Assembly: GCF_022811645.1 (NCBI RefSeq)
Contig: NZ_CP094534.1
Span: forward strand, 5,332,001 to 5,396,000
Direction of reading: 5' to 3'
Source: Hymenobacter monticola
GTDB taxonomy: Bacteria > Bacteroidota > Bacteroidia > Cytophagales > Hymenobacteraceae
DNA: 64,000 nucleotides
The translations under genes were made by a program, and so were the position numbers. Shown here piece after piece: positions 34,109 to 43,862 of the stretch. The notes below the pieces were generated by a model. That model made no database searches and was not told the origin of the DNA. It saw only the letters and a program-made list of their open reading frames with translations. How positions within the stretch are numbered: the stretch's first letter is position 1; every line of letters starts with the position of its first letter.

Positions 34109-37100
34109 ATGAATAAATTCCTACGCGCCGCCGGCCTGTTGTCGGGCCTTTTATTTGGGCTGCGGCCCGCCGCCGATGCCCAAACCGCGGGCGGCGTGGG
34201 CATCGGCACGGCCACGCCCGATGCTTCGGCCCTGCTGGATTTGACCAGCACCACCAGGGGCCTGCTGGCCCCGCGCATGACGGCCGTGCTGCGCGCCGGC
34301 ATTCAGGTGCCGGCCCCCGGCCTGCTCGTGTACCAGACCGACGGCGTGCAGCCGGGCTTCTGGTACTACACCGGCGCGGCCTGGACCTACCTCAACCCCG
34401 CGCCGGCCGGCGACAACCTGGGCAACCACACCGCCACCCAGAACCTGAACTTGGCCGACAAGCAACTGGTGGGCAACGGCGGCACGAGCGGCCTGGGCAT
34501 CAGCAGCAGCGGCGACGTGGTCATCGGCACAGGCAGCCCGTTGGCCCCGCTGGAGGTGCGGCGCGACAACGCCAACGCTTACGCGCTGTTCCACGACCCC
34601 TTTGATGCTTACTTCTCCTTCGGCCAGGACCGCAGCGACAACAACAACATCAAAATATCGGACGGCAACGGCTTCAGCAACGGCGTCAACTACCTCACCA
34701 TTGCGCGGGCGTCGACCAACGTGGGCATCGGCACCACCGCTCCCAGCCAGAAGCTGGAGGTGGCCGGGCAGGTTTACAGCAGCACCGGCGGCTTCCGGTT
34801 TCCCGATAACACGGTGCAAACCACCGCCGCCGCCGTCCCTGCCCCGCAAACGCTGACGTTGAACGGGCAGCAGCTGAGCATCAGCGGGACGGGCGGCAAC
34901 TCGGTGACCCTGCCCAGCGCCACGCCCCAGACGCTGACGCTGAACGGGCAGCAGCTGAGCATCAGCGGGGGCAATGCGGTGACCCTGCCCACCCCGGCCG
35001 GCGACAACCTAGGCAACCATACCGCCACCCAAAACCTGAACCTGGCCAATAAGCTGCTCGTCGGAAACGGCGGCGCGAGCGGCCTGGCCATCAGCAACGG
35101 CGGCAGCGTGGGCATTGGCACCACCAGTCCGGCTGCTTCGGCCCTGCTCGACATCTCGTCAACGACGAAGGGTCTGCTGCCGCCGCGCCTGACCGAGGCG
35201 CAACGCGATGCCATTGCCAACCCGGCCCCAGGCCTGGAGGTATTCAACACGACGGCCAACACCCTAAGCCAGTGGGACGGCACCCGTTGGGTAAACTACC
35301 TGAGCTACTCGGCATCCAACACGGTAGCCAGCACCACGTTTAGTTTTCAGAATAACGGCAATAGGTATACCTACCAAGTACCGCTCGGGGTGACGCGCCT
35401 GGCCGTAGACATGGCCGGCGGCGTCGGCGGCGGCAGCGTCCTCGGCACTCGCGTTGTGAATGGCGGCAAAGGGGGACGGGTGCAAGCCACATTGACCGTG
35501 ACGCCGGGCCAGCTGCTGACGATTTACGTGGGCGGCAGCGGCACGGGAGTCAGCAACAATGGGGGGGTATCGGATTTGGCGGCGGAGCCAGCGACATCCG
35601 GGCGGGCGGCACCGACCTGGCCAGCCGCGTGCTGGTAGCGGGCGGCGGGGGCGGCGGGGGCAACCCTGGCCCGTATGGCCCGGGCCTGGGCACGGGCTAC
35701 GACGGTGGCGGCGGCGGTGGAACCACGGCCCTCGACGGCCAAGCGCTGGGCGGCGGGGGCGGCACCGCCAGTGCGGGCGGCGCGGGCGGGGCAGCCCCAT
35801 ACTCCTATAGCGGCGGCAACGGCAGCATCGGCCAGGGAGGGATGGGAGGCCGGGACCAGCCCGGTTCCCCCAGCGGCAGGGGCGGCGGCGGCGGCGGCGG
35901 CTATTACGGTGGCGGCGGCGGGGCCTACGAACCGTCCAGCGGCTCGGCCGGCGGCGGCGGCGGCTCTTCCTACGCCAACCCAACGATGACGACCGGGGTG
36001 GTGCATACACAGGGCTACCAGAGCGGCAATGGCTACGTCACCATCACCCCCGGCCCGGGCGTGCCGGCACCCGTGCTGAACGGGGCCAACTTTCAAAATG
36101 TGGCCGGCGACAACCTGGGCAACCACACCGCCACCCAGAGCCTGAGCCTGAACGGCAACGCCATCAACTTCGGCACCACCACCCAGCAGATGCTCAACCT
36201 GTGGAACGCCAACTACGGCATTGGGGTGCAAACCAACACCGAGTACTTCCGTTCCGCCGACTCATTTGCCTGGTACAGCGGCGGCAGCCACAACGATGGC
36301 CAGTTCAATGCCGGCGGAGGCACCACGCAGATGGTGCTGCAAGCGGGAAAACTCGGCATCGGCACCGCGGCCCCGGTTTCGGAGCTCGACGTGCCCAACG
36401 GCTCGGTGCACCTGCCCGGCGACTCGTGGATTCGGTTCTCCGGCAACAATAAAAACTACCTGCGCGGCACCACCATCCTGGCCGACGACGCGCAGGGCGG
36501 GCGCGTGGGCATCGGCACGGCCGACCCGGTTTTTCCGCTCGACGTGCAAAGCACTGTCACGCCGGGCAACTACCCGTACGCCTTCTACGCCGTGGCGGGC
36601 AACGGCGCGGTGTCCACGGGTTCGACGGGCGGCAACACCGGCCCGGTGAGCATCCGCGCCACCGGCCGCGTGCTGGCCACCGAGTTCAAAGCCACCTCCG
36701 ACCGCCGCCTGAAAACCGTCATCGGCCTGAGCGACCGCGCCGCCGATTTGGCCTTGCTGAATAAGCTGCGCATCACCGACTACACCATGCGCGACCGGGT
36801 GCAGTACGGCAGCCGGCAGTTCAAGAAAGTCATTGCCCAGGAAGTGGAGCAGGTGTTCCCGCAGGCGGTGAACCAGCACACCGGCTTTCTGCCCGATGTG
36901 TACGCGAATGCCGTGAAGGCCGAAACGCAGGCCGACTCGCTGCTGGTGCTGACGCTGCGCGCCGCTTTGGCTGCGAAGCCGGGCCAGCGCATCAGGCTCA
37001 TCGCCAAAACGGGCGAGACTACCGGCACGGTGAAAACCGCTCGCGGCAACACGCTCGTGGTGCGCGGCGCGCAGCAGCTGGCCGGGCAGGAAGTGTTTGT

Positions 37101-37356
37101 CTTCGGCCTGGAGCACACCGACGTGCGGACGGTGGACTACGAGGCCCTGGCCATGCTCAACGTGAGCGCCACCCAGGAGCTGGCCCGCCAGCTGGTCGAG
37201 CTGCAAAAACAAAACGCGGCTTTGAAAGCTGATGCCGCCGGCAGCCGCGCTGACTTGAAGCAATTCAAGGCCGAAGCCAGTACCCAAACCGCCGACCTCG
37301 CCCAGCGCCTGCAAGCCCTGGAGAACATGCTAGGCGCGAAAGCTTCGGTGAAATAA
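34109..37356 (+). CDS. Gly-rich surface adhesin with C-terminal S74 (endosialidase chaperone) domain; frameshifted at a G7 tract
   Basis: One gene in two frames: ATG 34109 to a stop at 35638, and the second frame continuing to 37356. If the G7 run at 35561-35567 were G8, the protein would be continuous (about 1,082 residues), running through NNGGGIGFGGGASDIRAGG. Order: signal peptide (LLSGLLFGLRPAADAQ), repeats GDNLGNHTATQNLNL (three copies) and TLTLNGQQLSISG (two), a Gly-rich domain of the kind found in ALK-type and bacterial Gly_rich proteins (VPLGVTRLAVDMAGG... GQLLTIYVGGSG, then GGGGG blocks), and an S74 domain (near 860 onward, TSDRRLKTVIGLSD, VIAQEVEQVFPQAV), which usually trimerises a fibre and cleaves itself off. 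A final coiled coil follows. Probably a trimeric surface fibre. Confidence 0.8.
35561..35567 (+). repeat. Homopolymeric G7 tract at the frameshift point
   Basis: Seven G between CAACAAT and TATCGG. Reading before the run stays in the first frame, and reading after it with one added base gives the continuous Gly-rich domain of the second frame. Confidence 0.8.
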
Positions 37357-38807
37357 TGCGCCGGCTACCCACTCCTGCCGCCGTGGTACTGGCCCTGACG
37401 GCCGCCGCGGCCCACGCCCAAAGCCTCACCAACACCGGCACTCCGCTCACGGTGGAAGCCGGCGCCGTGCTCGTCGTGCCCGGCGCGCTCGATAACCAGG
37501 CCGGCGCCACGCTCACCACCGGCGGCACCGTGCAGGTGGGCGGCGACTTCCGCAACGCGGGCACCGTGGTGCCGGCCAGTGGCAAAGTCGTCTTTGCCGG
37601 CACTGCTGACCAGACGCTGACGCCCGGCGGCGCCACTCTGGCCAAGGTGGAAGTGCGCAACACCGGCCCGGCCGGCAACAACCGCGTGCTGCTGCCCACC
37701 GACCTCACCGTGAGCCAGCAGCTCATCCTGACCAGCGGCCTGCTGCGCACCGACCCCGCTGCCACCCTGCTCCTGCCCGACGGCGCTACCCTAAGCGGCG
37801 AAACCACCGGCCGCTATGTGCAAGGCAATCTGCGCGTGGAGCGCGCCAACGTGAGCGGCAGCACACCCATCGACTTCGACAATAGCCTGACGTTGAGCCC
37901 TAACGGCAACGCCCTCGGCACCGTGCGCGTGACGCGCACCGCCGGCCTGCAAACGGCAGGTGTGAGCTTTGATACTAACCCAGCCAACGCCGCCCAGAAA
38001 AGTATCGACCGCGTCTGGACCGTGACCGCCGACCAAGCCCCCACCGCCGCCGTGGAAGCCCCCCTGAGTTGGCTGGCTGATGATGACAACAGCCTGACTT
38101 TTGGACAGGGCCAGACGTACCGGGTGCCGGGTGCCAGCGCAGCCTGGCAGGCGCTAAGCAGCCCGGCCAACGGTGCGGCCCGCAGCCTCACGGCCAGCAC
38201 CGGCAGCCTCGGCCGCTTCACGGTGAGCACGGCCTCGGCGCCGCTGCCGGTGGAGTTGCGCAGCTTCACAGCCGAGCGCCGGGGGGCTGATGGACTGTTG
38301 CGCTGGGCCACGGCTTCGGAGAAAAACAACGACCGGTTTGAGGTGGAAAGCAGCGCCGACGGGCGCACGTTCCGCCGCATTGCCACGGTGCTGGGCGCCG
38401 GCAGCAGCACGCAGCGCCACGACTACGCGCTGCCGGACCCCAACCTGGCCCGCTACGCCGCCGACTTGGTGTACTACCGCCTGCGGCAGGTGGACCGCGA
38501 CGGCACGGCGGCCTACTCGCCGGTGCGCACCGTGCAGGTGCCGGCCGAAACGGGCTTTGCGGCGCAGGCCTATCCCCAACCTTTTGTCAACGAACTCACA
38601 CTGCTGGTGCGTACTGGCGAGGACGGGCCCGTCGTCGTCTTGGCCTACGATGCGGTGGGGCGCCTGCTGTTCACGCACCGGGCAGCGCTGGCGGCCGGCA
38701 CCAACACCGTGCCGCTGCCCCAGGCGGCGGCCTTGCCCACGGGCGCTTACATGCTCAGCATCACGCAGCAACGCTACCATCGCACCCTCAAAATCATTCG
38801 CGAATAA
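37356..38807 (+). CDS. Secreted T9SS-sorted surface protein
   Basis: 483 residues with a signal peptide (VVLALTAAAAHAQ). The start ATG overlaps the stop TAA of the adhesin gene by one base (TAATG), implying translational coupling. Residues about 20-280 are beta-rich repeats like polymorphic autotransporter-type passenger regions (LTVEAGAVLVVPGALDNQAG). Then comes a conserved block (SAPLPVELRSFTAERRGADG, LLRWATASEKNNDRFEVESS) typical of T9SS substrates, and a C-terminal sorting domain (AQAYPQPFVNELTLLVRTGE...). Likely assembled or exported alongside the adhesin. Confidence 0.82.
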   Translation: MRRLPTPAAVVLALTAAAAHAQSLTNTGTPLTVEAGAVLVVPGALDNQAGATLTTGGTVQVGGDFRNAGTVVPASGKVVFAGTADQTLTPGGATLAKVEVRNTGPAGNNRVLLPTDLTVSQQLILTSGLLRTDPAATLLLPDGATLSGETTGRYVQGNLRVERANVSGSTPIDFDNSLTLSPNGNALGTVRVTRTAGLQTAGVSFDTNPANAAQKSIDRVWTVTADQAPTAAVEAPLSWLADDDNSLTFGQGQTYRVPGASAAWQALSSPANGAARSLTASTGSLGRFTVSTASAPLPVELRSFTAERRGADGLLRWATASEKNNDRFEVESSADGRTFRRIATVLGAGSSTQRHDYALPDPNLARYAADLVYYRLRQVDRDGTAAYSPVRTVQVPAETGFAAQAYPQPFVNELTLLVRTGEDGPVVVLAYDAVGRLLFTHRAALAAGTNTVPLPQAAALPTGAYMLSITQQRYHRTLKIIRE

Positions 38808-38831
38808 CGCTAACCGTTTCCTTTTCAACTC

Positions 38832-39995
38832 ATGAAATCACTTTTACCCACCCTCGCCCTGCTCGCCGCGGGCTTTTCGGCCTCGGCCCAAACCGCCATT
38901 ACGCTCACGCAAAGCAACTTCCCGGCGGGCCCTACCAACAGCCTCTACTACGCCGCCAACTTGAGCGGCGTGACGCGCCCCACCACCGGCGCCAACCAGG
39001 CCTGGGACTACCGCAGCCTGACTTCCGCCGGGCCTACGTTCGATATTTACAACCCGGTGCCGGCGGGTTCGCCATTCCCCACGGCCACGCGCGTAGTGCC
39101 CTACACCGTGACGCTGGGCCCGCTGTCCGTGCGCGGTACCACTTACCAGGCCCTCACAAGCGCCGGCCTGGTGGAGTTGGGCTCGCAGCTGGCGGTGCAG
39201 CGCTTCGGCCTCGGCGCCCTCACGGGCAGCCCCACCGACTCGCTGGTGGTGCCCGCCCAAACGGTGTCGTTGAACAACCGCGTGGAGGTTGCCTTCCCGC
39301 TCACGGCCGGCTCCGTGACGCGGCAGCAGAGCCGCACGGGCACCGTGGGCCTGCTCACGGTGGGCCTGGTGGGCCTGAACCGCACGCCGCTGCAGCTGGT
39401 GCAGCGCGTGAGCCGCGTCGACAGCGTGGCCGGCTGGGGCACGGTGCGCATTCCGGCCGGCACGGGGGGCACGGCCGCCATTCCGGCGCTCATGCGCCGC
39501 ACCCGCATTGTGGAGGTCGACAGCTTCTACTTGGGTGGGCAGCCGGCGCCGGCCGCGCTGCTCGGCGCGCTGGGCGTGCAGCAGGGCGCCACGTTCGGGG
39601 TGTTCTACGACTATTTCTACCGGGCCAATTCCGGCCAGACGCTGCTGGAGTTTAACTACACCACTTCCAGCTTCCAGACCCTGAGCGCCGTGTATTACTC
39701 CCGCGAAGCCAACCTGCCCCTGACGGCCCGCACCGCCCTGGCCACCGAGTTGGGCGGCCTCCGCGCCTACCCTAACCCCGTGGGCCACGGCCCGCTCACG
39801 TTGGCCGCCGGCAACGGCCGCCGCGAGCCGTTGCGCCTGACCGTGCGCGACGTGCTGGGCCGCGCCCGGGCCACCGCATCGGCCACCACCGGCCAGCCCA
39901 CCGACGTGCTCGCGGGCCTGCCCGCTGGCACCTACCTGCTGGAGGCAGAAGGCGCCAACGGCGCCCGCAGCACCGTGCGCGTGGTGCGCGAGTAG
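38832..39995 (+). CDS. Secreted T9SS-sorted protein, unknown function
   Basis: 387 residues, 24 bases after the previous gene, so probably the third gene of the adhesin operon. Signal peptide (LLPTLALLAAGFSASAQ). The middle (about 20-300) is a beta-rich domain I do not recognise (WDYRSLTSAGPTFDIYNPVP). Residues about 310-387 form the T9SS sorting domain (LGGLRAYPNPVGHGPLTLAA... LPAGTYLLEAEGANG). A strong terminator follows. Confidence 0.78.
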   Translation: MKSLLPTLALLAAGFSASAQTAITLTQSNFPAGPTNSLYYAANLSGVTRPTTGANQAWDYRSLTSAGPTFDIYNPVPAGSPFPTATRVVPYTVTLGPLSVRGTTYQALTSAGLVELGSQLAVQRFGLGALTGSPTDSLVVPAQTVSLNNRVEVAFPLTAGSVTRQQSRTGTVGLLTVGLVGLNRTPLQLVQRVSRVDSVAGWGTVRIPAGTGGTAAIPALMRRTRIVEVDSFYLGGQPAPAALLGALGVQQGATFGVFYDYFYRANSGQTLLEFNYTTSSFQTLSAVYYSREANLPLTARTALATELGGLRAYPNPVGHGPLTLAAGNGRREPLRLTVRDVLGRARATASATTGQPTDVLAGLPAGTYLLEAEGANGARSTVRVVRE

Positions 39996-40011
39996 CCGGA
40001 GCCAGCACCCC

Positions 40012-40047
40012 AAAAAGCCCGCCCTGAATGCCAGCGCGGGCTTTTTT
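40012..40047. terminator. Intrinsic terminator closing the adhesin operon
   Basis: AAAAAGCCCGC pairs with GCGGGCTTTTTT around a 13-nt loop, 16 bases after the stop of the last T9SS gene. A clear rho-independent signal for plus-strand transcripts. Confidence 0.9.
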
Positions 40048-40312
40048 GTTGTAAGCCCCGCGCCGACAGTGAGCCCAGGGTTATTGCCCGCTGATTTCAG
40101 ACACGCCCCAGGCGGCCACCTTTCCAAAAGGTAGCCATTTCACGCAGTTCACGAGTGCTTCGCGAAGCGGCAGCGGCTGCATTGCCAGCGCCCCGCCGTC
40201 GACCACCGCTGGCTGCTCCGGACGACGAGCCTCCGGGTCGTGGCTTGCCGGGCCGGCTCCTGCTTTTATATTCGTCCAAACGCTGTGCAGCAGGGTTTCT
40301 TTACCATTTCCG
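40048..40312. other. Intergenic region, possible decayed coding sequence on minus strand
   Basis: The minus strand keeps an open frame with coding-like composition (VNCVKWLPFGKVAAWGVSEISGQ is split here: VNCVKWLPFG then KVAAWGVSEI, stop near 40081), but it has no plausible start and runs under the plus-strand gene at 40313. It may be the tail of a lost gene. Nothing else is seen. Confidence 0.25.
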
Positions 40313-40681
40313 ATGACCAACTCCCTACGCCGCCACCAAGTCCGGGTTTTAGGTGCTTTGCTCGTGATGGTTGCGGTGTACCTGCTGAAGGACGGGCTTC
40401 TTTGGTGGCTCTCCAAGCACGGCCTGCTCGAGGTGTATGTGCCGGCCCGTTTGAGTTTTGCCCAAGCGCTACGAGCAAACGAGGCCGTAGTCAACGGCCT
40501 TTTTCTGTACGAAACAGGAAATATTTTACTCTGCGTGTGGCTCATCAACTCCCTTGAACAAGCCCCCGGCTTTTTGGCGCACCTGGTCAAGGGCCTGGCC
40601 TATTTGCTGGCCACCATCTACGTGGTAGGCCTGACCCTTTCGTTTCTGCCGGCTTTTTTGCCCCGCTTTCCCATCGGATAA
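40313..40681 (+). CDS. Small membrane protein, unknown function
   Basis: 122 residues with three hydrophobic segments (VLGALLVMVAVYLL, FLYETGNILLCVWLI, GLAYLLATIYVVGLTLSFLP). The antisense frame is long but has the composition of a shadow. TTTCTTTACC, 16 bases before the ATG, might be part of a promoter. No known domain. Confidence 0.6.
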   Translation: MTNSLRRHQVRVLGALLVMVAVYLLKDGLLWWLSKHGLLEVYVPARLSFAQALRANEAVVNGLFLYETGNILLCVWLINSLEQAPGFLAHLVKGLAYLLATIYVVGLTLSFLPAFLPRFPIG

Positions 40682-40780
40682 GTATCTGGGGCTTTCACGG
40701 CCCGCCTCTACGCGGCCGGGCTGCTGTTAAAGCAGCGGGCTGTTATTTGATGCGTAGCCGTGGGCATCAACGCCTCGCTT

Positions 40781-41347
40781 TCAGCCCATTAACGCCAGCA
40801 AGCCCACAATGCCGCCCCCAAGCATGGCAAACGCCGAGAAAATGGTAGCCAGAATGAACAGCACCATTTTAAAGCCCGCGGCCGGAATGATGCGCAGCTG
40901 GTCGCCGGGCTCGAACTGGGCCGCGCCGGGGTTGCGCAGCTCATATTCGCCGGCCATGCTGGCCCGGAAGGTATCGAAGCGCAGCGTGGTGTCGCCGCCC
41001 AGGTTGCTGCGCTTCACGTAGCTCAGGCGCGGGGGCGTGAGGTGCTGCGTGGCGCCGCCGGCCAGGGCCTGCACCTCCAGCACCACGGGCGGCAGCGTGA
41101 ACAGCCGCCCCCAGCGGCCGGGCCGCGTGCAGCCCACCTCGTACTGCCCGGGGCGGGTGAGGGTGAAACGAAAAACGGGCTCAGCAGCCGAAAACGTGAA
41201 GGCGTTTTCGGCGGGGCTGAACAGGCGCAGCAGGCCGCGCACGCTGTACACAATCCCCACTAGTCCCAGCAGGGCCAAGGCAAACAGCGGGAAGGCCAGC
41301 CACGCGGGCAGGGCGGGCGAAGCGGCCTCGACAACAAGTAGTAGCAT
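40781..41347 (-). CDS. Membrane protein with beta-rich middle, unknown function
   Basis: 188 residues. N-terminal membrane helix (LAFPLFALALLGLVGIVYSV), a soluble middle of about 100 residues with beta character (FRFTLTRPGQYEVGCTRPGR... LRFDTFRASMAGEYELRNPG), and a C-terminal hydrophobic helix (MVLFILATIFSAFAMLGGGI). The gene is transcribed toward 40313-40681 (convergent). I do not recognise a family; both ends appear anchored in the membrane. Confidence 0.65.
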   Translation of the reverse strand: MLLLVVEAASPALPAWLAFPLFALALLGLVGIVYSVRGLLRLFSPAENAFTFSAAEPVFRFTLTRPGQYEVGCTRPGRWGRLFTLPPVVLEVQALAGGATQHLTPPRLSYVKRSNLGGDTTLRFDTFRASMAGEYELRNPGAAQFEPGDQLRIIPAAGFKMVLFILATIFSAFAMLGGGIVGLLALMG

Positions 41348-41361
41348 AGCGCGATGAAATA

Positions 41362-41550
41362 TCAGTTTACAACCATTTCAAAGGAAAGCCGGCTCCCGGT
41401 AGCAGGGTGCAGCGCCACCAAGCCGGGCGGCCCCACCGAAGCAGCCACGGAAACAGGAGCCGCCCAGAGTCCCGCCCGCGTGGCGTAGTCCCCGCCGACC
41501 GTCAGCGGCCGCACCGCCCCTTCAGAAACAGCGCATAAAAAACAGCAAAC
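41362..41550 (-). pseudogene. Coding-like fragment without start codon
   Basis: On the minus strand a frame reads VRSILVCCFLCAVSEG, then GDYATRAGLWAAPVSVAASV, and ends GSRLSFEMVVN at the stop 41362-41364. The first part looks like a signal sequence, but there is no ATG, GTG or TTG in frame before an upstream TGA. An ATG in another frame (ATGAGCGTTGTTCCGGTGAA, about 41600) could reach it through a frameshift. Either a decayed gene or chance. Confidence 0.3.
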
Positions 41551-41639
41551 AAGGATACTCCGAACTAACGACTTACAGCTCCTTCACCGGAACAACGCTC
41601 ATTCAACCAATTAATGTGTTGAATGGGCAGATGCCCTTT

Positions 41640-43706
41640 TCAAGCATTGGGTTGCCCAGTACCCAGCGCCAGCACCAGCGCCACCCGGCTGGGCAGGTAG
41701 AGGCTGAGCTGGTGCTCGTACGTCTCGTACTCGAACGCCTCATCGGGCCGGTCGAAGCCGCCGAAGCGGGCGTTGTCGCTCGAGAGCACCACGCGGTACT
41801 TTCCTTCTTCCGTCACCCAGAAGCGGTAGTCGGTCAGGCTCTTTTCCACGTGCAGGTTCACGATGAATACCAGGCCGCCGCGCTCGAAGGCCAGCACCTG
41901 GTTTTCCTCGTCGTGCTTGAGCAGCGTGGCCGGGCCGGCTGCCAGCAGGTGCCGGGCTTTGGCCAGCTGAATCAGGGCCTTGTCGAAGGCGCCCATCTGG
42001 AAGAATTTCAGGTCGGGGTTGTCGCCCAGGCTCCACTGGCGGCGGGCAAACTGGTAGCTCCAGCCATTGCCCTCGCGCGGGAAGTCGACCCATTCGGGGT
42101 GGCCGAACTCGTTGCCGATAAAGTTGAGGTAGCCCTCCCCGCCCGCCGAGAGGGTGAGCAGCCGGATGATTTTGTGCAAAGCCAGCGCCCGCGCCGCGCC
42201 GGGGTCGCCGTCCACGTTGTGCATGTGGGCATAGATGGCGGCATCAAACAGCCAGTGAGCCAGCGTCTTGTCGCCCACAAGGGCCTGGTCGTGGCTTTCG
42301 GCGTAGGCAATGGTTTTCTCGCCCGCGCGGCGGTTGATGAGCGTGTGCCAGAGGTCGCCGAGGGGCCAATGCTCGTCGGGCGTGTGCTTGAGCAGCTTAA
42401 TCCAGTAATCGGGAATGCCCATCGCCAGGCGGTAATCGAAGCCCACGCCGCCCTCCTTGATAGGCCGGCACAGCCCCGGCAGCCCGCTCATGTCCTCGGC
42501 TACCAGGATGCTGCCTTTCTTGAACTCGTGGGCCAGCGTGGTGGCCAGCTGCAGGTAGAGAATGGCGTCCTCGTCGGCGGCCGGGCCGAAGTAGTTGTCG
42601 TAGCCCACGAAGGCCACGCCCTCGCCGTGGTGGTGGTAGAGCATGCTCGTCACCCCATCGAAGCGGAAGCCGTCGAAGTGAAACTCTTCCAGCCAGTAGC
42701 GCACGTTGCTCAGCAGAAACTGCTGCACCTCGGGCCGGCCGTAGTCGAAGAGTTTGGAATCCCAGCCGGGGTGGTTGCCGCGCTCCCCTTTATGAAAGTA
42801 GAGGTTGCCGGAACCGTCGAAGTCGGCCAGGCCCTCGGCCTCGTTTTTCACGGCGTGCGAATGCACCACATCCAGCAGCACCGCAATGCCGCGCCGGTGG
42901 GCTTCGTTGATGAGAAACTTCAGGTCCTCGGGCGTGCCGAAGCGCGAGCTGGCCGCGAAAAGATTGGCCACGTGGTAGCCGAAGGAGCCGTAGTACGGGT
43001 GCTCCTGCACGGCCATCAGCTGAATGGTGTTGTAGCCGGCGGCTTCGATGCGGGGCAGCACGTTTTCGGCAAACTCCCGGTAGGTGCCTACGCGGTTTTC
43101 CTCGGTGGCCATGCCTACGTGGGCTTCGTAAATCAGCGGCTCCTTGCCGGCCGCGGTGGGTTTAAACTTCTGGTCGGTCCAGGCAAAGGGCGTTTCGGGC
43201 CGCCATATTTGGCCGGCAAAGTCCTTGGTTTCCTCGTCCTGCACGGCGCGGCGCAGGGTGGCGGGCAGGCGGTCCTTGCCCTGGCCGTTGGCCACCACGT
43301 GCACCTTGAAACGGCTGCCGTGGGCCAGGCGCTGGTCGTACTCGGCATCGGGCAAAAAGGCTTCCCACACACCGTAGTCCAGCTTTTGCAGCGGGTTGGC
43401 GCCCCGGTCCCAACCGTTAAAATCTCCAATCAAAGCCAGATACTCCGCCCCCGGCGCCCACTCGCGGTACACCCAGCCGCCGCGGCCGGCGTCGTGGTTG
43501 AGCCCCAGCTGCTGGTGGGCGGTGGCGTAGTTCAGCAGGGAGCCGTGGTACTGCTCGATTTCGGCCAGCCGGGCCTGCAGGCGCTCCTGACGCTGGCGCA
43601 GCACGGGCTCGTAGGGCGCCAGCCAAGTGTCGTTTTTTACCAGGGCCAGCGGGGCGGGCTTGCGGACTTTGGCGGTAGCGGGGGCAGCGGGTTTCGACTT
43701 GGCCAT
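41640..43706 (-). CDS. glgB: 1,4-alpha-glucan branching enzyme
   Basis: 688 residues. A basic N-terminal extension, a CBM48 domain (about 75-185, YREWAPGAEYLALIGDFNGW), and the GH13 barrel with branching-enzyme regions: LLDVVHSH (near 279), GFRFDGVTSMLYHHHG (nucleophile Asp near 349), VAEDMSG (acid Glu near 402), and AYAESHDQ (near 471). ENRVGTYREFAENVLPRI and FIGNEFGHPEWVDFPREGN resemble the eukaryote-like GlgB subgroup. It cuts alpha-1,4 chains and makes alpha-1,6 branches in glycogen. No glgA or glgC is in the window apart from the half glycosyltransferase at 25337. Confidence 0.95.
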   Translation of the reverse strand: MAKSKPAAPATAKVRKPAPLALVKNDTWLAPYEPVLRQRQERLQARLAEIEQYHGSLLNYATAHQQLGLNHDAGRGGWVYREWAPGAEYLALIGDFNGWDRGANPLQKLDYGVWEAFLPDAEYDQRLAHGSRFKVHVVANGQGKDRLPATLRRAVQDEETKDFAGQIWRPETPFAWTDQKFKPTAAGKEPLIYEAHVGMATEENRVGTYREFAENVLPRIEAAGYNTIQLMAVQEHPYYGSFGYHVANLFAASSRFGTPEDLKFLINEAHRRGIAVLLDVVHSHAVKNEAEGLADFDGSGNLYFHKGERGNHPGWDSKLFDYGRPEVQQFLLSNVRYWLEEFHFDGFRFDGVTSMLYHHHGEGVAFVGYDNYFGPAADEDAILYLQLATTLAHEFKKGSILVAEDMSGLPGLCRPIKEGGVGFDYRLAMGIPDYWIKLLKHTPDEHWPLGDLWHTLINRRAGEKTIAYAESHDQALVGDKTLAHWLFDAAIYAHMHNVDGDPGAARALALHKIIRLLTLSAGGEGYLNFIGNEFGHPEWVDFPREGNGWSYQFARRQWSLGDNPDLKFFQMGAFDKALIQLAKARHLLAAGPATLLKHDEENQVLAFERGGLVFIVNLHVEKSLTDYRFWVTEEGKYRVVLSSDNARFGGFDRPDEAFEYETYEHQLSLYLPSRVALVLALGTGQPNA

Positions 43707-43773
43707 AATATGGAGAGGTTTGGGTCAAATGTAAGGCGATGCGAAATTGAATCGGTAAGGGAGTTAAGGTCAT

Positions 43774-43862
43774 CTGTCATCCTGAGCGCAGCGAAGGACC
43801 TTACCACGTTTAAAGGAGTTGTTCAAGCGCGAGAAGGTCCTTCGCTGCGCTCAGGATGACAG
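43774..43862. repeat. Palindromic REP-like element, CATCCTGAGCGCAGCGAAGG family, copy 2
   Basis: Arms CTGTCATCCTGAGCGCAGCG... and its reverse complement, about 29 nt, loop about 31 nt different from the other copies. It lies between the divergent glgB and gamma-glutamyltransferase genes, so it is not at a shared 3' end here. Confidence 0.92.

Noticed and set aside
34400..36140. Phage tail-fibre gene of a prophage
   Set aside because: S74 domains occur in phage fibres, but no capsid, portal, terminase or integrase gene is near, and the protein has a signal peptide and lies beside T9SS surface proteins.
40081..40590. 170-codon minus-strand frame around 40.3 kb as an intact gene
   Set aside because: Its N-terminal half is the shadow of the hydrophobic plus-strand gene at 40313; only its C-terminal part looks coding, so at most a remnant.
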